Below are positions 29,258 through 41,421 of a stretch of DNA of 64,000 nucleotides, piece by piece (the first letter of the stretch is position 1; each line of letters starts with the position of its first letter). Origin of the DNA: Phellopilus nigrolimitatus (Eukaryota; Basidiomycota; Agaricomycetes; Hymenochaetales; Hymenochaetaceae); contig JAJOHG010000111.1 of NCBI GenBank assembly GCA_021029095.1, positions 1-64,000 of the forward strand. The letters run 5' to 3'. A program made the position numbers and the translations under genes. Under the pieces are notes generated by a model. The model did no database searches and was not told the origin of the DNA. It saw nothing but the letters and a program-made list of their open reading frames with translations.

Positions 29258-31057
29258 TCAGTCCCGCCCATCACCGCCTCGCCGTCTCGCACTCTTCACC
29301 GCCTCGCGATGGCGCCGCTTCCAGTCGCGCGTCAGGTCGAGCTTACGCGCCGCCCAGCGCGCGCGCACCGCCTCCGCGTCCTGCGTGCGGTGGAACCCGC
29401 CGCCTCCGGCCCCGTCTTGGTTTTGGTTCTGGTTGTTAGACGAGTGGGCCGGCCTAAGATCGAAATCGGCAGACGCCAGACGCGAGCGTAGCAGCTCGAA
29501 GACGTCTTGCGGCGCCTTTGGGGCGCCTCGCGTACTTGGCCCTGGGGAAAAGGAGCGCGGGAAGAAGAGCGGCGCATTCGTGTCCAGCGCAGATGCAAGC
29601 ATAGGATGGGAGCTCTGGGCACTCAGTGAGGGAACGTGGGGGGCAGAAGGGAAGGCGGATGGTGTGGGTGCTGGTGCAACGGGCGCCTCGAACGCGTCGT
29701 CGAGCTCCAGGTCGAGATCGAGGTTGCCGAGGATGGAGAAGGCGGCTTGAAGTCAAATAGGATGAGTTACATGGTAATACATCATAAAAAAGATATAGAG
29801 ACGTACCGTCCTCTGCGCGCGGCGCGAACATGTCCTTAAGCTTCTTCAGATGTACCTGAGGCGCGGGGCCTTCGCGCTCTGGCATTTCGGAGGGCGGCAT
29901 CTGCCCTTCTCCACTATCCATCGTCGTGTCTTCCGAGTCAGATATGTCCTCCACGTTTTCCTCGCCTTTCGTCAAGAACTCTTCTCTCGGGATGTATTCG
30001 ATGCCGTCGTCCCCACCGCCAAGCCCTACGGCCTCCGCATGCGCGGGAAGATCGACGTCGCTGAGGCTCTCCGCGCCGCCCCAGTCCGCCCCCTCGTCTT
30101 TCCCGAAGAGTGTCTCGAGTAATGATAAGTCGCGCGAGGCCTCGGCTGCAAGGTCTGAGGCGGCTTGCGCTGTGGAGGGCTGAGGAGATGCAGGGGGCAG
30201 CGATTTGCGCTGGTCTGTCGCAGCAGGTTCTTCTACCTGGACAGACGCAGAAAAAGCGGCAATCGGATCCATCTTCCTTGCTGGCTTCTCAGGGAGTGTT
30301 CGCCCGCTGGTGCTTTCAAGCGTGACGCCCTTGAGATACTCGCTTCCCCATGCCTCGGGATCAATCATCCGCCGACGCGCACGCACCAGCACAGCGGCGT
30401 CGCGTTTCTTCTTCTTCTTCCGTAGCGCGGCGGCCTCCGCGAGCTTCCGTGCACCAGAGAGAGGCGCGGGCTGAGGCGGGAGCGGACGGAGGGGCCGCAT
30501 GCGCATGGGGCGTACGAGTCGGCCAAGCGGGGTTGTGCGCCAGCCAGAGCGTGAGGCAGCGTTCGCGGGCGAGACGGGAGACATGTCTGCGGCATGCACG
30601 CCGATGCAGCCGCGCGCGAGGCGTCGCCGTTTCTTTGGGCGGGCCGTGTCGGTGAAGGGATCATTTTCTTTGCGGATGCTGCAGAAAAACAGTTGAAAGT
30701 GAAATTTGAGCGAAAATGATAGGACGGCGTACCGGTCGATGAAGTCTGGCTTCGCCTCTCCGATGCGCAATCTGGCACCTTTCCATGTCGTCCCGCTCAG
30801 CACATTCAGACCTGGAGCAAATGTCAGGGCTTTTTACCGGTACTGACGCACGTTGCACACTTACATTTCGCGAGCTGGGCCTTCGTCGTCTCAAGTGTCA
30901 CATATACATACGGCCGTACCTGGCCGAGTCCGTCGACTTTTCCGTGTCCGTCGAGCGCATTCACGGTTCCAAAGGTCGAGAGGCGCGCTGAGAGGTCTGC
31001 AGGTGTGATTTGAGGGGTGAGGCCGGAGATATGCAGCCGTTTCATCAGGGGCTCCAT
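29258..31057 (-). CDS. NOL8-like nucleolar RRM protein
   Basis: Four exons (31057-30865, 30811-30733, 30678-29807, 29745-29258) give 543 aa in phase. An RRM spans about residues 5-85, beginning MKRLHISGLTPQITPADL and ending LNVLSGTTWKGARLRIGEAK, the order and wording typical of NOL8. Basic nuclear-signal-like runs follow (RPKKRRRLA, RKKKKKRD), then an acidic middle and a C-terminal segment WAARKLDLTRDWKRRHREA that matches the NOL8 C-terminal signature. NOL8 homologues act in the nucleolus in ribosome biogenesis (family knowledge). It is intact, whereas an opposite-strand fragment at 2930-3690 is degraded. Confidence 0.85.
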
Positions 31058-32494
31058 TTGGGACTTTACGGCCCAAATGAGTCTGGAAGTATCGCAGGAG
31101 GTGGAAAGACGACCACGAGCACTCGATGATATCTTGGAAGACGTCGCTGGACACGGAAGCGAAGAAATTACTGGCAGTGCTTACCGGCAATGTTTCGGAT
31201 CAATCAAATCAAGTTTACGTAATTCGTAAAACACTCGTCCGAGACTCCGTGTTGAACTTCACACCTATCAACAGCAACAACGGTAGCAGTAGATATATCT
31301 ACTATGAGAGGCAAACTAAATCTGCTTAACTCACATAGTCTGAAACTGGGTGCCCCGGATCCGGAAATGGAGAGCCTCTTGTTGCTGCCACGACGCAGAA
31401 CTCGGCGGTGGCGCCTTCGACATTCTTCCTTCGCTTTTCACACTCAAATTTATCTCCCTCTAAGCTTACAGATTGGTATCATCCCCTTCTTACGCTTTGA
31501 TTAAAGCTGTACCGCACCCATTCCCGACAACGGCTTGTCTACTTATGGTGCGCTTGTTTTATCTGCCGCAGACAATGGCCTACTCTCGGCCCTGCTGTGG
31601 AGAGCTTGGCGTATTCGATGACTGGATGGCTAGGCCTATTTTATTAACAGTTTTCATCCTGCAGAGAGTATAAAAAAGCTTTTTTATGTTCAGCCTCGAA
31701 ACAATATCCGCTATGTGTTCTTAGACCTATACGTCAAGTGGCTTTCACGTTGACCAGTAGCCGCTAGGTCCGCATGGCGCGAAGATACTCAATGAAGACG
31801 GAAAAAATGGCTTAAGGCGATCCTTTCTCTCAGGAGGCATACCAGTGTACTCTGTAAGGATTATTTCCGGGGCTCATTGAAAAGCTGACTGGTGCTGGGA
31901 AGGTGACTTCGAGTGAGCGAATCGTTCTCTCGGTGTCTTCGATTTTATCTCTGATGATACATCCTTCAACTAAGGTTGGTACTTCCTGGAAGGGCGTATT
32001 ACTCTGTCGTCACAAGTCATGTCCGAACTCTTTCCGCGCACCCAGAGTAACGCTTTTGTTACTTTTCATTGGCAATGCTCTACTATGCGCGGGATCTTGG
32101 CTCTTTGTAACCAGATGTGCGGCAATTTTCCATCTAAGGACGGATCTCCTCACGCAAATGCGATCCCAATCAGGCTCTCATCCGCAACATCGTATTTGAT
32201 ATGCAAAGCTTTGCATCAATGAGAGCATTGTCTTGCTATGGACGTACACTCATACAATCGTTTCTCACACATCTGTGCCCTTTGCGCGTTTTAGTTTGCA
32301 CCTGCGGCTCTGATATGTGACAAAGCGCATCTTCTGTGCATTAGTCTGTCCTGATCAGGCGGGCAGTTAGGCTTTTATCTCATTTAAAAGTCTTACTCGC
32401 TCTTCCTCTCAAGTATCAACAACGCACCAAAGCCGCCGCATCTTCCCTCCCAATCCACAGCTCCTTAACTACGCCCCACGCGGATCGCTATACT
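31058..32494. other. Intergenic, no gene recognised
   Basis: Several short frames (31126-31329, 31903-32199, 32019-32222) lack motifs and consistent splicing. The first about 100 bp are the promoter side of the NOL8-like gene. Confidence 0.4.
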
Positions 32495-32984
32495 ATGGCA
32501 AAACAACCAATCAGAAAAGAAGACCTCGAGAAAGCACTCGAGGCCCTGGGGCTCGAGAAGGATATAAGGCAGATAACAAGCAGGGGAGAAGTGCAGAAAG
32601 CCGCGACAAATGTATGTTCTCAATGAAATGAAAGGCTGACACTCACTGTATATAAGCTTACTTCTATTTCTCGTTGGAAGGCCATGGACAAGCGTGTGGT
32701 GGTCAGAAATTCCGGCCCTGCTTACTTCAACGATACGGCGGTGCTAAAGGCGCGTGATATCATCCTTAGGTACTTAGAAAAGTGAGCTCGATACTAAATT
32801 AATGCGGCAGCTGAGCTTCTTCTGACTTTGCGTTCTCGTCGCATGCAGCAAATCACGGGATGGGTCAGAGGCGCTCACTATAGACTCCGCGCCGCCGTGC
32901 GCAGAGCAAGCGGACAGGTCGACTCCGTACTCCGGAAAAGGTTTGGGAAAAAAGGAGGTGATAAAGCGCCCGTCAACGATGTGA
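32495..32984 (+). CDS. Small hypothetical protein
   Basis: Exons 32495-32611, 32681-32769 and 32849-32984 give 113 aa with matching phases. It begins MAKQPIRKEDLEKALEALGL and continues KDIRQITSRGEVQKAAT, then DKRVVVRNSGPAYFNDTAVL. If the last intron is not spliced, the product stops at YLEK after 73 aa (32785). The charged, probably helical N-terminus and well-formed splice sites favour a real gene, but I recognise no family. There is no signal peptide. Confidence 0.4.
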
Positions 32985-33441
32985 GACGCGTCGAGGGCAG
33001 CGTCTAAGCTCGAACCCGTCTGCTCCAGGTAAGACCGCGTAAGACGCAAAGTCCGAAAGACACGGGGACAAAACCCCTCCCCCTTCCTAATGATAAGAAA
33101 GAGAGAAATCCATCTGGGTGCAGTCAGCTAAATTATCCCGACTTTAGATGCGAGTAGTTTTCTATAGCTAATGCATGTGCTCGGAATCAGGAGTCCGAAC
33201 GGCTTCGACGAATATATATGTCTGCTACGCGTAAAGCGGTCTGAGAGGTGCAGCAGTTGGTGTCGGTATCAGCCATGTTAACGAGCCCCGACTATATATT
33301 CGAAGTTGCAAGCACTTGGATACATAAGATTTAAATATAGGTTGAGAGCACAATCTTACCAATCTGGGATGCAGACTTTCTGAAATCTAATAATCTAGTA
33401 CATGTCAAGAGCGACTTAGGAGCAAAGGGCCTCTATCTGGA
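32985..33441. other. Intergenic, no gene recognised
   Basis: No supported frame or repeat. Confidence 0.35.
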
Positions 33442-34189
33442 TTAGTGCTCTCCGACGCTCGCCATCTTCTGCATGCTAGAGGCATCTTTTCCATCGCCTT
33501 CATTCTCCTTCGGATCGGATAGGTCTATTCCGAGAAGAATGGTAATCTTCTGGCGTACTAGGCGGGTGAGCAACACATCTCCGGTAAATGATCGTGTGTT
33601 CGTGACAGATGGCTGGTAAAGCGAGCGGAACACGGAGTTCAAGTGGTTATTGAATTCGCGGGGACAGGTCTCCGACTGTCCGCGCATCTGTTGTGTTTGA
33701 TAGTCAAAACGCGTCCGCATATCGCACGTCTCATCAATCTTCTCAAGTTCGATGTTACAGACTGGAGTGAAGAGAAATGGAAGCCGCAGAAACTCACAGA
33801 AGCAGACTCCTCTCATGCTTCGATTGTTGAGCGGCCTTGTCTGAAGCTCGGGGAGCTCGGCCCCATCCTTATCATTCGGACTTTTCCCTGGCATGGTTCA
33901 TAGTCGTTCGGAAGCACCCGAAAAAGCAGCTTCTTCTGAGGAGTGAGCCCAGTATGCTTCCTTACTAGCGAACGTACGCGATAGACGGCGTCACGTCCTT
34001 GATAATTGGTGGAGCCCGACAATCGTATTCGAAAGTAATACGGGATCTAGATATCGAGGCAAACGGCGAAGATGGCGTTTGTCGGACGTTATATCTATCA
34101 GCAACTTGAACTCTTTGGTGTCCCGCCGGTGCATTCGGACACAAGTCCATATAAAGATACTTTACACGAAGCGTCTTGATATGCTTCAC
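33442..34189 (-). other. Unresolved coding-like reverse-strand frames
   Basis: Overlapping frames include STNYQGRDAVYRVRSLVRKH followed by TGLTPQKKLLFRVLPNDYE (about 34020-33895), and NNHLNSVFRSLYQPSVTNTR followed by TGDVLLTRLVRQKITILLG (about 33655-33520). Their composition resembles real protein, but I could not join them into a convincing gene, and no family is recognised. It could be a gene with several small introns or a relic. Confidence 0.3.
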
Positions 34190-34430
34190 CTCAATTTCAC
34201 CTTCCAGCTATCTGAAAGTCTTGTTTCAGTCAAATATGACTTTACAAGACATCTCTTTTGAGGGAAACCAGTCGACAGCATATTGCAGTCAAGTCATACT
34301 AAGAGATATGACGAGAAAAAAAGGCATAAGAGCGCAGAATATTTATAGACCATCCACACTTACATATTAATGATCAAAATAGTTTTGCCAATTATCCATC
34401 AGAGCATCACTCCTGCAGGGTGACGCACTC

Positions 34431-35827
34431 TCAACGTTTGCTGACTGATTCGTCGTCGCTCACGCCCATTGTCATCGAAGTTGAATCCTCAGTTGACGTC
34501 CTTGAGAAGGATTTACCTTGGTCGTCCTGCATGGACTTACTCTGCGAAATCTGAACAACGAGCGGGCGCATAGGCACCTCCTGGTTCTCACAACGGTGCG
34601 CAGTGACTCCTCGAGAGTGTGTGGTGCTGCGTACGGTTTCTTCAGTGGAGAGACCCAACCCTATTCGCACAATAATAAGTGAGAACGTAATTCCCTGTAT
34701 GAGGACCTTTTAAAAAACACAATTGACACGTAAAACAAGGCATGCGTATTCGACGTACGATGATTTGAGTTGTCATATCAAGAGCGATGTAGCATGCCCA
34801 GGATCCGCTGGCATATGTTGTCATCAGTGAGATAAGTGAGGCTGAGTAAAGCGCGCCAGACTCGATAACGATAGCTATGACCGGTGACAGACTGTTCCTA
34901 AACACAAGCCCCGCAACTTGGCGTTCTGTCCACCATATTTTAAACGCGATGAGCGCTGCCGAATTGAAGGAAACCGCAGTTGTAAGAAAAAAGTCTCACA
35001 AATGTAAATAGTTGAGAAACGAACCGGTGCAGGTGAAGTTTGTAAACAGCGTGAGCGAAAAGAATGCGAGAATCCAATGTTTTAGGAGTAATTTAAAAAC
35101 TGTGTCTGACGGCGAAGTGGCGAGTGCTGTATAAACCTCCGGGACTACGCCGCAAACTGCATTACATTACGGCTTAGTACAGTAAAAGCGAAGCCAAGTA
35201 TGTCTCGAGCTTACATACCGAAACTGCCCATCAGGAGTACTATTGCGGGATAAACGAGTCGTTTATCTCCAGACCACACGATGTTTAAGCGATAAATCTA
35301 TAATGTCCCGTTTCCTATGAGACAATAGAGGTAACTTCAAGCACAGAGATACATACAACAAAACCGTCACCAACGAGTGTCTGCATAGTGTATAGGCCGA
35401 CTTTGAAAAGGTAGGGAACATCAGTTGTCGCAGCGAAGTATGCGCCCGGGGCTCCTCTTTCGCCCCGCTTATCGATGAATCCCAGAAAAACTCTGCGAGT
35501 GCTAAAGATAATATGCTATAAAAGCGCGCGATTTGATTCATTCTGAAGATATTGTAAAATAAATGATCACGTACCGCAAATGCCACGACATACATTACTA
35601 TTGAAACGGCGATAATTTTCTTGTTCAAGCGGCGCTGGAGTTTCCTCTGTCTGAAAACCAAGATATATATCGTGATGGCGAACAGCATGGAGAAAAGTCC
35701 TTCGAATATGCGAAGTATGTCAGACAGGCAGCCTACGCTCCATTAAAGTGAAAGGAAAAGGCACACCAAGAAGCACAGATTCAACCATAAGTGCGAGCAA
35801 GGATGCTTCATCAGGTCCTAGAGCCAT
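34431..35827 (-). CDS. Seven-helix fungal membrane protein
   Basis: Seven exons (35827-35767, 35699-35575, 35515-35357, 35297-35219, 35156-35025, 34955-34759, 34694-34431) give 338 aa in phase. Hydrophobic helices are visible at LFSMLFAITIYILVF, KIIAVSIVMYVVAFA, VYPAIVLLMGSF, HWILAFFSLTLF, VIAIVIESGALYSASLISL and GITFSLIIVRIGLGLS. YRLNIVWSGDKR follows the third helix, the position where the related protein at 47347-48602 has YRLFVVWNN. The C-terminal tail is hydrophilic and Ser/Thr-rich. This layout is common in Agaricomycete proteins of unknown function; receptor or transporter roles are not demonstrable here. Confidence 0.8.
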
Positions 35828-36544
35828 GCTTACCAGGTGGATATTTTAATATATGGGCTTCCTGCGAGTCCGACAAAGATGTTGTGCCTTTTATACCCTC
35901 GTCCTGAACATGGATGAAGTGCGAAGAACACGGTGAGTTGAGATCGTTTCCGTAACACTAGGCTTCCCTATAAATCTTGATGATCGGGAATGGCATTAAG
36001 TTTCCTTCTGTGCCGACGCACGTTTGATGTTTGATCCTCATTTAACTCGTCTGCCTTCGATCCATTTGGGCTCTGCAGCATACATCCAAAAATCTGTTTT
36101 CTCAGCCACCTTACGTCTCCTTCACTGGTGCAACTAGATTTTAATCAAAGAGAAATACTGCACTGCATAGACTCGTCAACACCACCAATGAGACGCATGC
36201 CAGGAGATCATACATCTGCGAACACGTCCTTGTGATTCGGAACAGCCATGCTGCATATATCGCCAAGATTTGAAAGAATCCATTATTTTGTTGTCTTCGT
36301 TGTTACGAGAAGACGTCGCCCAGGACTCCCACTGATACACTGTGCCTCTCATTCGGGTCTGAATCCCAAATTCCATGAGCGAGGACGAGCCGTGCTTACA
36401 AGAGGAGGTTGATGGACGACTATGTAAGTGTCGCAGCGGTAGCAGACGAAGTCAGATAATCCTGAGCACTTGATGAGATCGCTGAGGACATTGGACAACC
36501 GTCGCATGTACGGATCACCGAGAACGTTCAGGGGGCAGCAGCGC
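35828..36544. other. Intergenic, with a possible 5' gene relic
   Basis: On the reverse strand, just inside the duplicated segment, a frame runs from ATGGCACCGCTTGCGCGTCG (about 36571) and, after a frame change, reads NVLGDPYMRRLSNVLSDLIK then CSGLSDFVCYRCDTYIVVHQ to a possible donor near 36400. It is divergent from GCV1 and may be a broken neighbouring gene. I do not recognise it. Confidence 0.35.
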
Positions 36545-36705
36545 GCAAGCTCGACGCGCAAGCGGTGCCATCGAGGAGGTGGTAACGCGAGCGCGGCAAA
36601 TTTCTTGTGTTTATCTCATATAGTGTCGACGTTTCCTACATTTCGGACTGAAGACGGAGAAGGAGAGAAATTTCAGATCACGGGATGGCACGTGACATGA
36701 GAGAC
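36545..36705 (-). repeat. GCV1 promoter segment, inverted copy at 49310-49460
   Basis: The reverse strand here matches 49310-49460: CACGTGCCATCCCGTGATCT, then TATGAGATAAA, then GCCGCGC..CGCGTTACCACCTCC, then CGATGGCACCGCTTGC. The repeat therefore includes the promoter between GCV1 and a divergent start codon. Confidence 0.8.
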
Positions 36706-36768
36706 ACGGTGACACGGGTGCCCGCGCTACTCCGGTCTTCAACGAGGACGAGGACGACGGCGACAACA

Positions 36769-38237
36769 ATGCTGGCTGCGCGTCGTCTAACTCGGTTCAG
36801 GAAATGTAACGCCCTGCAGCTACGGGGTTTCCAAACAAGTGCGCGCGCCGCTCAGGTTCAGAGAACAGGCCTCTACGACTTTCATGTCGAAAACGGCGCG
36901 AAGATGGTGCCCTTTGCTGGGTACTCGATGCCGTTGATGTACGGCAGCGTTGGCGCAGGTGCGCTTTTTGCATTTCCTGCTGGGTATTTATTCATGCGTG
37001 TGTGCTGCAGTCGCGAGCCATCACCATGTCCGTAACTCAGTCGGGCTCTTCGACGTCGGTCATATGGTCCAGTCGAAGTAAGATTACCTTCCATCTTTTA
37101 TTGCTGACCGGCTCTGACGCGCTGCAGCTTCCTTGGCGCGACCGCGACGGAATTCCTGGAATGGATCACGCCTTCCGACCTCGCCGCCCTCCCTCCGTAC
37201 TCCTCCACCCTCTCCGTCCTCCTCAACGACAAGGGCGGCATTATCGACGACACCGTCATCACCAAGCACGCTCCCGACGCGTTCTACGTTGTCACTAATG
37301 CTGGCCGCCGCACGCCTGACCTCGCTTGGTTCCGTGCGCGCCTCGCTGAGTGGAACGCCAGCGCGCGTGCGGACAAGGGGCCCGTCACACTCGAGGTGCT
37401 TGACGGTTGGGGTCTCGTTGCGCTCCAGGGCCCTGAAGCTGCGCCGCTCCTTCAAGGTCTCACAGCATTCGACCTCAGCCAGCTCACCTTCGGTCGCTCT
37501 GCTTTCGTCCCGCTTGAGGGCTTCAACGTCCACGTTGCGCGCGGTGGATACACTGGCGAGGACGGTTTCGAGATCTCCATCCCGCCATCACAGACGCTCG
37601 AGCTCACTAGGCTTCTCGTCCGCCCACCCGTCCAGCTCACCGGCCTGGGCGCACGCGACAGCCTGCGCCTCGAGGCGGGAATGTGCCTCTACGGGCACGA
37701 TCTCGACGAAAACACAAGCCCTGTTGAAGCCGGCCTTACATGGGTCGTCGGTGCGCATTTTTCCTCTGAGATTTGCTTACTCTTAGACTGAATGAAAGAT
37801 GAACAGGCAAGGAGCGTCGAAAGACAGGCGGTTTCATCGGCGCCGAGGGTGTACTCGCGCACATCGCCCAGGGCCCACCGCGCCGTCGGGTTGGACTAAC
37901 CGTTGAAGGCGCCCCCGCCCGCGGTACGTTCTCCACACTTCTTTTTTCCCTCCCTTTTCGGCTTCTGACTAAACCTTCTGACTTAAATTACTATTTATCA
38001 GAGGGAGCAAAGATCCTCACACCTGACGGCAGCACGGAGCTCGGAGCAGTGACTTCCGGCATCCCGTCGCCGACGCTTGCGAAGCATATCGCGATGGGGT
38101 ATGTGGGCACGGGACACCACAAGCGTGGTACTCCGCTTGCGGTCGAGGTGCGCGGCAAGCTGCGCCCAGCTGTCGTCACCCCGATGCCCTTCGTGCCGAC
38201 GCGCTATTGGCGGGGCGAGGGAGGGCAGGGACCGTAG
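36769..38237 (+). CDS. GCV1: Aminomethyltransferase (glycine cleavage T protein), mitochondrial
   Basis: Catalyses the tetrahydrofolate-dependent step of the mitochondrial glycine cleavage system. Five exons (36769-36958, 37011-37077, 37128-37750, 37807-37923, 38002-38237) give 410 aa in phase, a usual length. I chose the ATG at 36769 because it starts a mitochondrial presequence ([20 protein letters not shown]); an in-frame ATG at 36685 would add 28 residues. Family marks are [20 protein letters not shown], the [12 protein letters not shown] segment, [25 protein letters not shown] and the folate-site segment [18 protein letters not shown]. The C-terminus, [19 protein letters not shown] then [13 protein letters not shown], is also as expected. 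It is intact. Confidence 0.95.
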
Positions 38238-38433
38238 GGAGGGATTTCTTGTATATGGTCAATGCGGACGTCTTGTATATCTAAGATATGATATTTTGCA
38301 CCTCGGCACTCAGCTCATATAAGTTACATGAGAGCCTAACGCCTAACGCGATGCAAGCCACTATGATATAGCTTTCCATACGATGATAACCCTTTCTGAC
38401 TCTTAGAAGTTGAGTGCATTTGAGGTGGTTTAC

Positions 38434-40306
38434 CTAAGCAGGGACTGCGATGAGACTTGGCCACCAAATCTTGCTTCCTTGGTTCTTGTGGACCTTTACA
38501 AGCTTCCATCCCGCAGCCTCCATGACACTTGTATGTCCGTCGATGGTGCGCTCTTGGGAATTGAGAGAGTTCATGATCTTAACCAAGCTTTATACATATG
38601 AAATTGAATGAAATATAGCAACTTTGCTTACGACCATGTCCACACTGTATGAAAGAAGATTGGCTCCACCCATATTCGGAAGAAGTGGCGCAGGTGGTTT
38701 CAGCGTTTCATCCGACAGATACTTCTTCGGAGCGTCGCAGGCATAGCCGACGATACTGTCCACAACGATTAATTTGGTCGATGGACCGGCAACGTCCCGG
38801 AGACGACGTAGGAGCTTGATAACGTATTTGTTAGACCAGTCGTGAACAATCATCCTCAGTAGGAAAACGTCTGGCGTTCCAGGAAGGGTAGGTTGTGCCT
38901 CGAAGAAGTCAGTTTCTACGAGATGGAAAGTCTTTGACGTCAGACTTATAAAGAATGTGCCGATGTAGCTACTCACCGACAAAATATACCTTTCCAGTCG
39001 AAATGTGGAATGGCAATTTGGTTTGCCAATACTAGGAGCAGGGAATAACTCAAAACAATTATTGAGAATCAAGAGCGAGTTTGAGTTTACCTCTTTTGCT
39101 TTCTCGAGGACACCGGCAGTGTCCTCAATAGCGACATGTAACTCCGGGAACACTTTTGCGATCTCGAGAGCTACATGACCCGTCCCCCCTCCGACATCGA
39201 CAATGAGGCCGCCTTTGGGTATCGTAGACCAGTCAAATTCTGTGTCGATTGACTCTGATTTAGCTCGAGTGGAATGGACAGAATCAGGATTTCTAACCTG
39301 ATAAGATTGCCTCAGGGCCTCCGGAGTCGCATAATAATCCCATTGCGATAGGGTTGTCCCGACGCCTTTTTGAAAACCAGCGTGAATAACCTCGCCAGAA
39401 AACGCAGTCTCTGGATCTGTTAGAACATCTTGCATGTACACGGAAGCCTTCATGCATTCGTCGGCTCTACGAATGACGGTACGACTAAATTATCCCAAGA
39501 GATAATTCAGACACACGTACCCGTATCCGACGATTGCTGCGAAACCTGGGGAGTGCTTATGTTTGATCTCAGAGCTTTTTATGTTTCTGTCAGAACGTCC
39601 TTTTGCACAGATAAGACGAGATGCTCACAAGTTATCTGTGATTTCTTTTCCTGTATCAAGAAGAGAGGAAAGCAAGTTGTGGGAAAATACGTCAGGAGTG
39701 ACTTCCTGGAACCAGTGATTCGTAGCCAGGTAGCGAAGTATTCGAGCTGACAATCATCATAACTTAGTTTATTAAGATTTTTAAGTAATGCGCGTCACTC
39801 ACCAAGTTTCTTGGGGTCTAAACCGTTCTTTGAAGCAATTTCTTTGACATGCATACCCTGGCTTTTTTTCTCAGCAAGGATATAACAAAGCATAAAGCGC
39901 AGAGGTCTCAGACCTTTGATCCTGCAGGCCTGATGATTTCAGCGACATTGGTCGCTTCAACTATACCGAGCGTACTCGACAAAGTAAACTGCGATTATAG
40001 CCACTTAAATCTCAGCCTCAAGAACAGAAATAACAAAGCAGATAAAGTACACACCCGAAATGCAGATTCCGTCAAGGTAGTCGCAGGAGGCTGAACCGTA
40101 GCGATCAGTTGAAAGGCGGCGACGACGATGAGGCCAATGGAGTCTGCGACTTCAGGATGGTTTCGGATCCCGCTGGAGCTGAATTCAGAGTGCTCGATGG
40201 GGTGGTGAAGAGAGGGGAAATCTTTTCCCGTCGTTACACAAACACCGACAATCTTGTCGATGGATGACGAGATGATGTTGCGAAGAGCTTTCAGATCGCT
40301 GGCCAT
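38434..40306 (-). CDS. Family-2 O-methyltransferase
   Basis: SAM-dependent O-methyltransferase of the plant/fungal COMT type. Nine exons (40306-40055, 39988-39914, 39857-39803, 39746-39629, 39586-39521, 39484-39091, 39031-38977, 38915-38632, 38577-38434) give 480 aa in phase. The N-terminal dimerisation and winged-helix part is visible (IVEATNVAEIIRPAG, GMHVKEIASKNGLDPKKLAR, LRYLATNHWFQEV). The SAM motif is LIVDVGGGTGHVALEIA, followed by FVETDFFEAQP. The catalytic His lies in MIVHDWSN. The C-terminus is NSLNSQERTIDGHTSVMEAA. Such enzymes methylate phenolic or polyketide hydroxyls in secondary metabolism (family knowledge). It is divergent from the aryl-alcohol-oxidase-type gene 1.1 kb away, but joint function is only a guess. 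Confidence 0.88.
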
Positions 40307-40744
40307 TTCTCTTCCTCAGATTGGGCGTAACGTTGTTGGGGAGATTGTAGCGTTGTTATACGGTACTACAGCTAATGCAAACAAAAGAGCATCCGGTATC
40401 TGATGCGAAATAGAAGCTTTAGTGGGGTACAAATATTGCAGCAGTGATGGCCTTTCTGCGCGGAGGGCGCAGACACCAAATCACAGTCCTGCATAAATTG
40501 ACAGTGATATTCTTCAAACAGTCAGGAGATCTGATTACTGCCTGCTTCCATGGCTGTTGTTGGTGAGAAGCAGATCGCGTTAGAGATTGAAAAGCTACAA
40601 CAGAAACAAGTAAGCCATTGTTGATTTAATTACGTATACTCACATGAGGCCTTTGTTGTTCTTGAAGCTAATTAGGGCCATCCAGCCGACTAAGAAGCAT
40701 CAGTCCAGAACAAACAATCATGTATCCCGTTCGATAAACCAGTA
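40307..40744. other. Promoter side of the O-methyltransferase
   Basis: No supported gene. A short start near 40551 (MAVVGEKQIALEIEKLQQ) reaches a possible donor at 40609 but cannot be continued. Confidence 0.35.
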
Positions 40745-40990
40745 CTCTATGAGCTTGTACGTTGAAGGGAAAAGGCACAAGCCGAGTTTCTGAACCTGTT
40801 TCGGGATTACGGACATATCGGATAGATTAGTAAGCATCTAGCATATAGCACCTGTCGCGTTTGCCACGCACCGCCAACGGGTCAAACGGACTCTCTGCGC
40901 GACCTCTGGCGACTTCGTCCCTCACATTTCAACAGATTCAGCAGATTCAGGAGACGATCACGTCGAAATAGACGTATATTTGCGCGTGTA
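40745..40990 (+). repeat. Dispersed repeat, CpG-intact copy
   Basis: Direct match to 16985-17165, but here the CpG sites are preserved (GCCACGCACCGCCAACGGGT). No coding content is visible. Confidence 0.8.
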
Positions 40991-41421
40991 TGCCCATGTA
41001 ACGCTGTCTAGTCGACATGGAGCTCCTATCCTTGAATCCCCAGAGTTACTAGCCGATAGACTTCAAACCTTCTGATACGAATGCAAAACCTTTCTCTCGA
41101 GCCCAGACATGTTTTGCGGCGCTCATCTGAGCCTCGGTGTTGATTCCCATTGACAAGCCTGCCTGATGGGACTTATAAGTAATGATAATGCTATTTCATG
41201 TGAGAACTGCGTTGATCTAAGATGTCTGAAAGGATTTTGTGTTACTTGATATTATGAGACCGGAGACAAGAACACGGAGCGGGTACTTCGGTCTTCTCTG
41301 ATGCTAATCGCACCACTAGCACAAAAAGAGCAAATTTCCTTGGCACGGAAAGAGCAGGTTGTATGCGCCCCCTTCGCCTGTGCAAATTTCTGAGGTGGTA
41401 AACCATCTGTGCTCATAGGCA
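40991..41421. other. 5' flank of the aryl-alcohol-oxidase-type gene
   Basis: No additional gene or repeat recognised. Confidence 0.4.
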
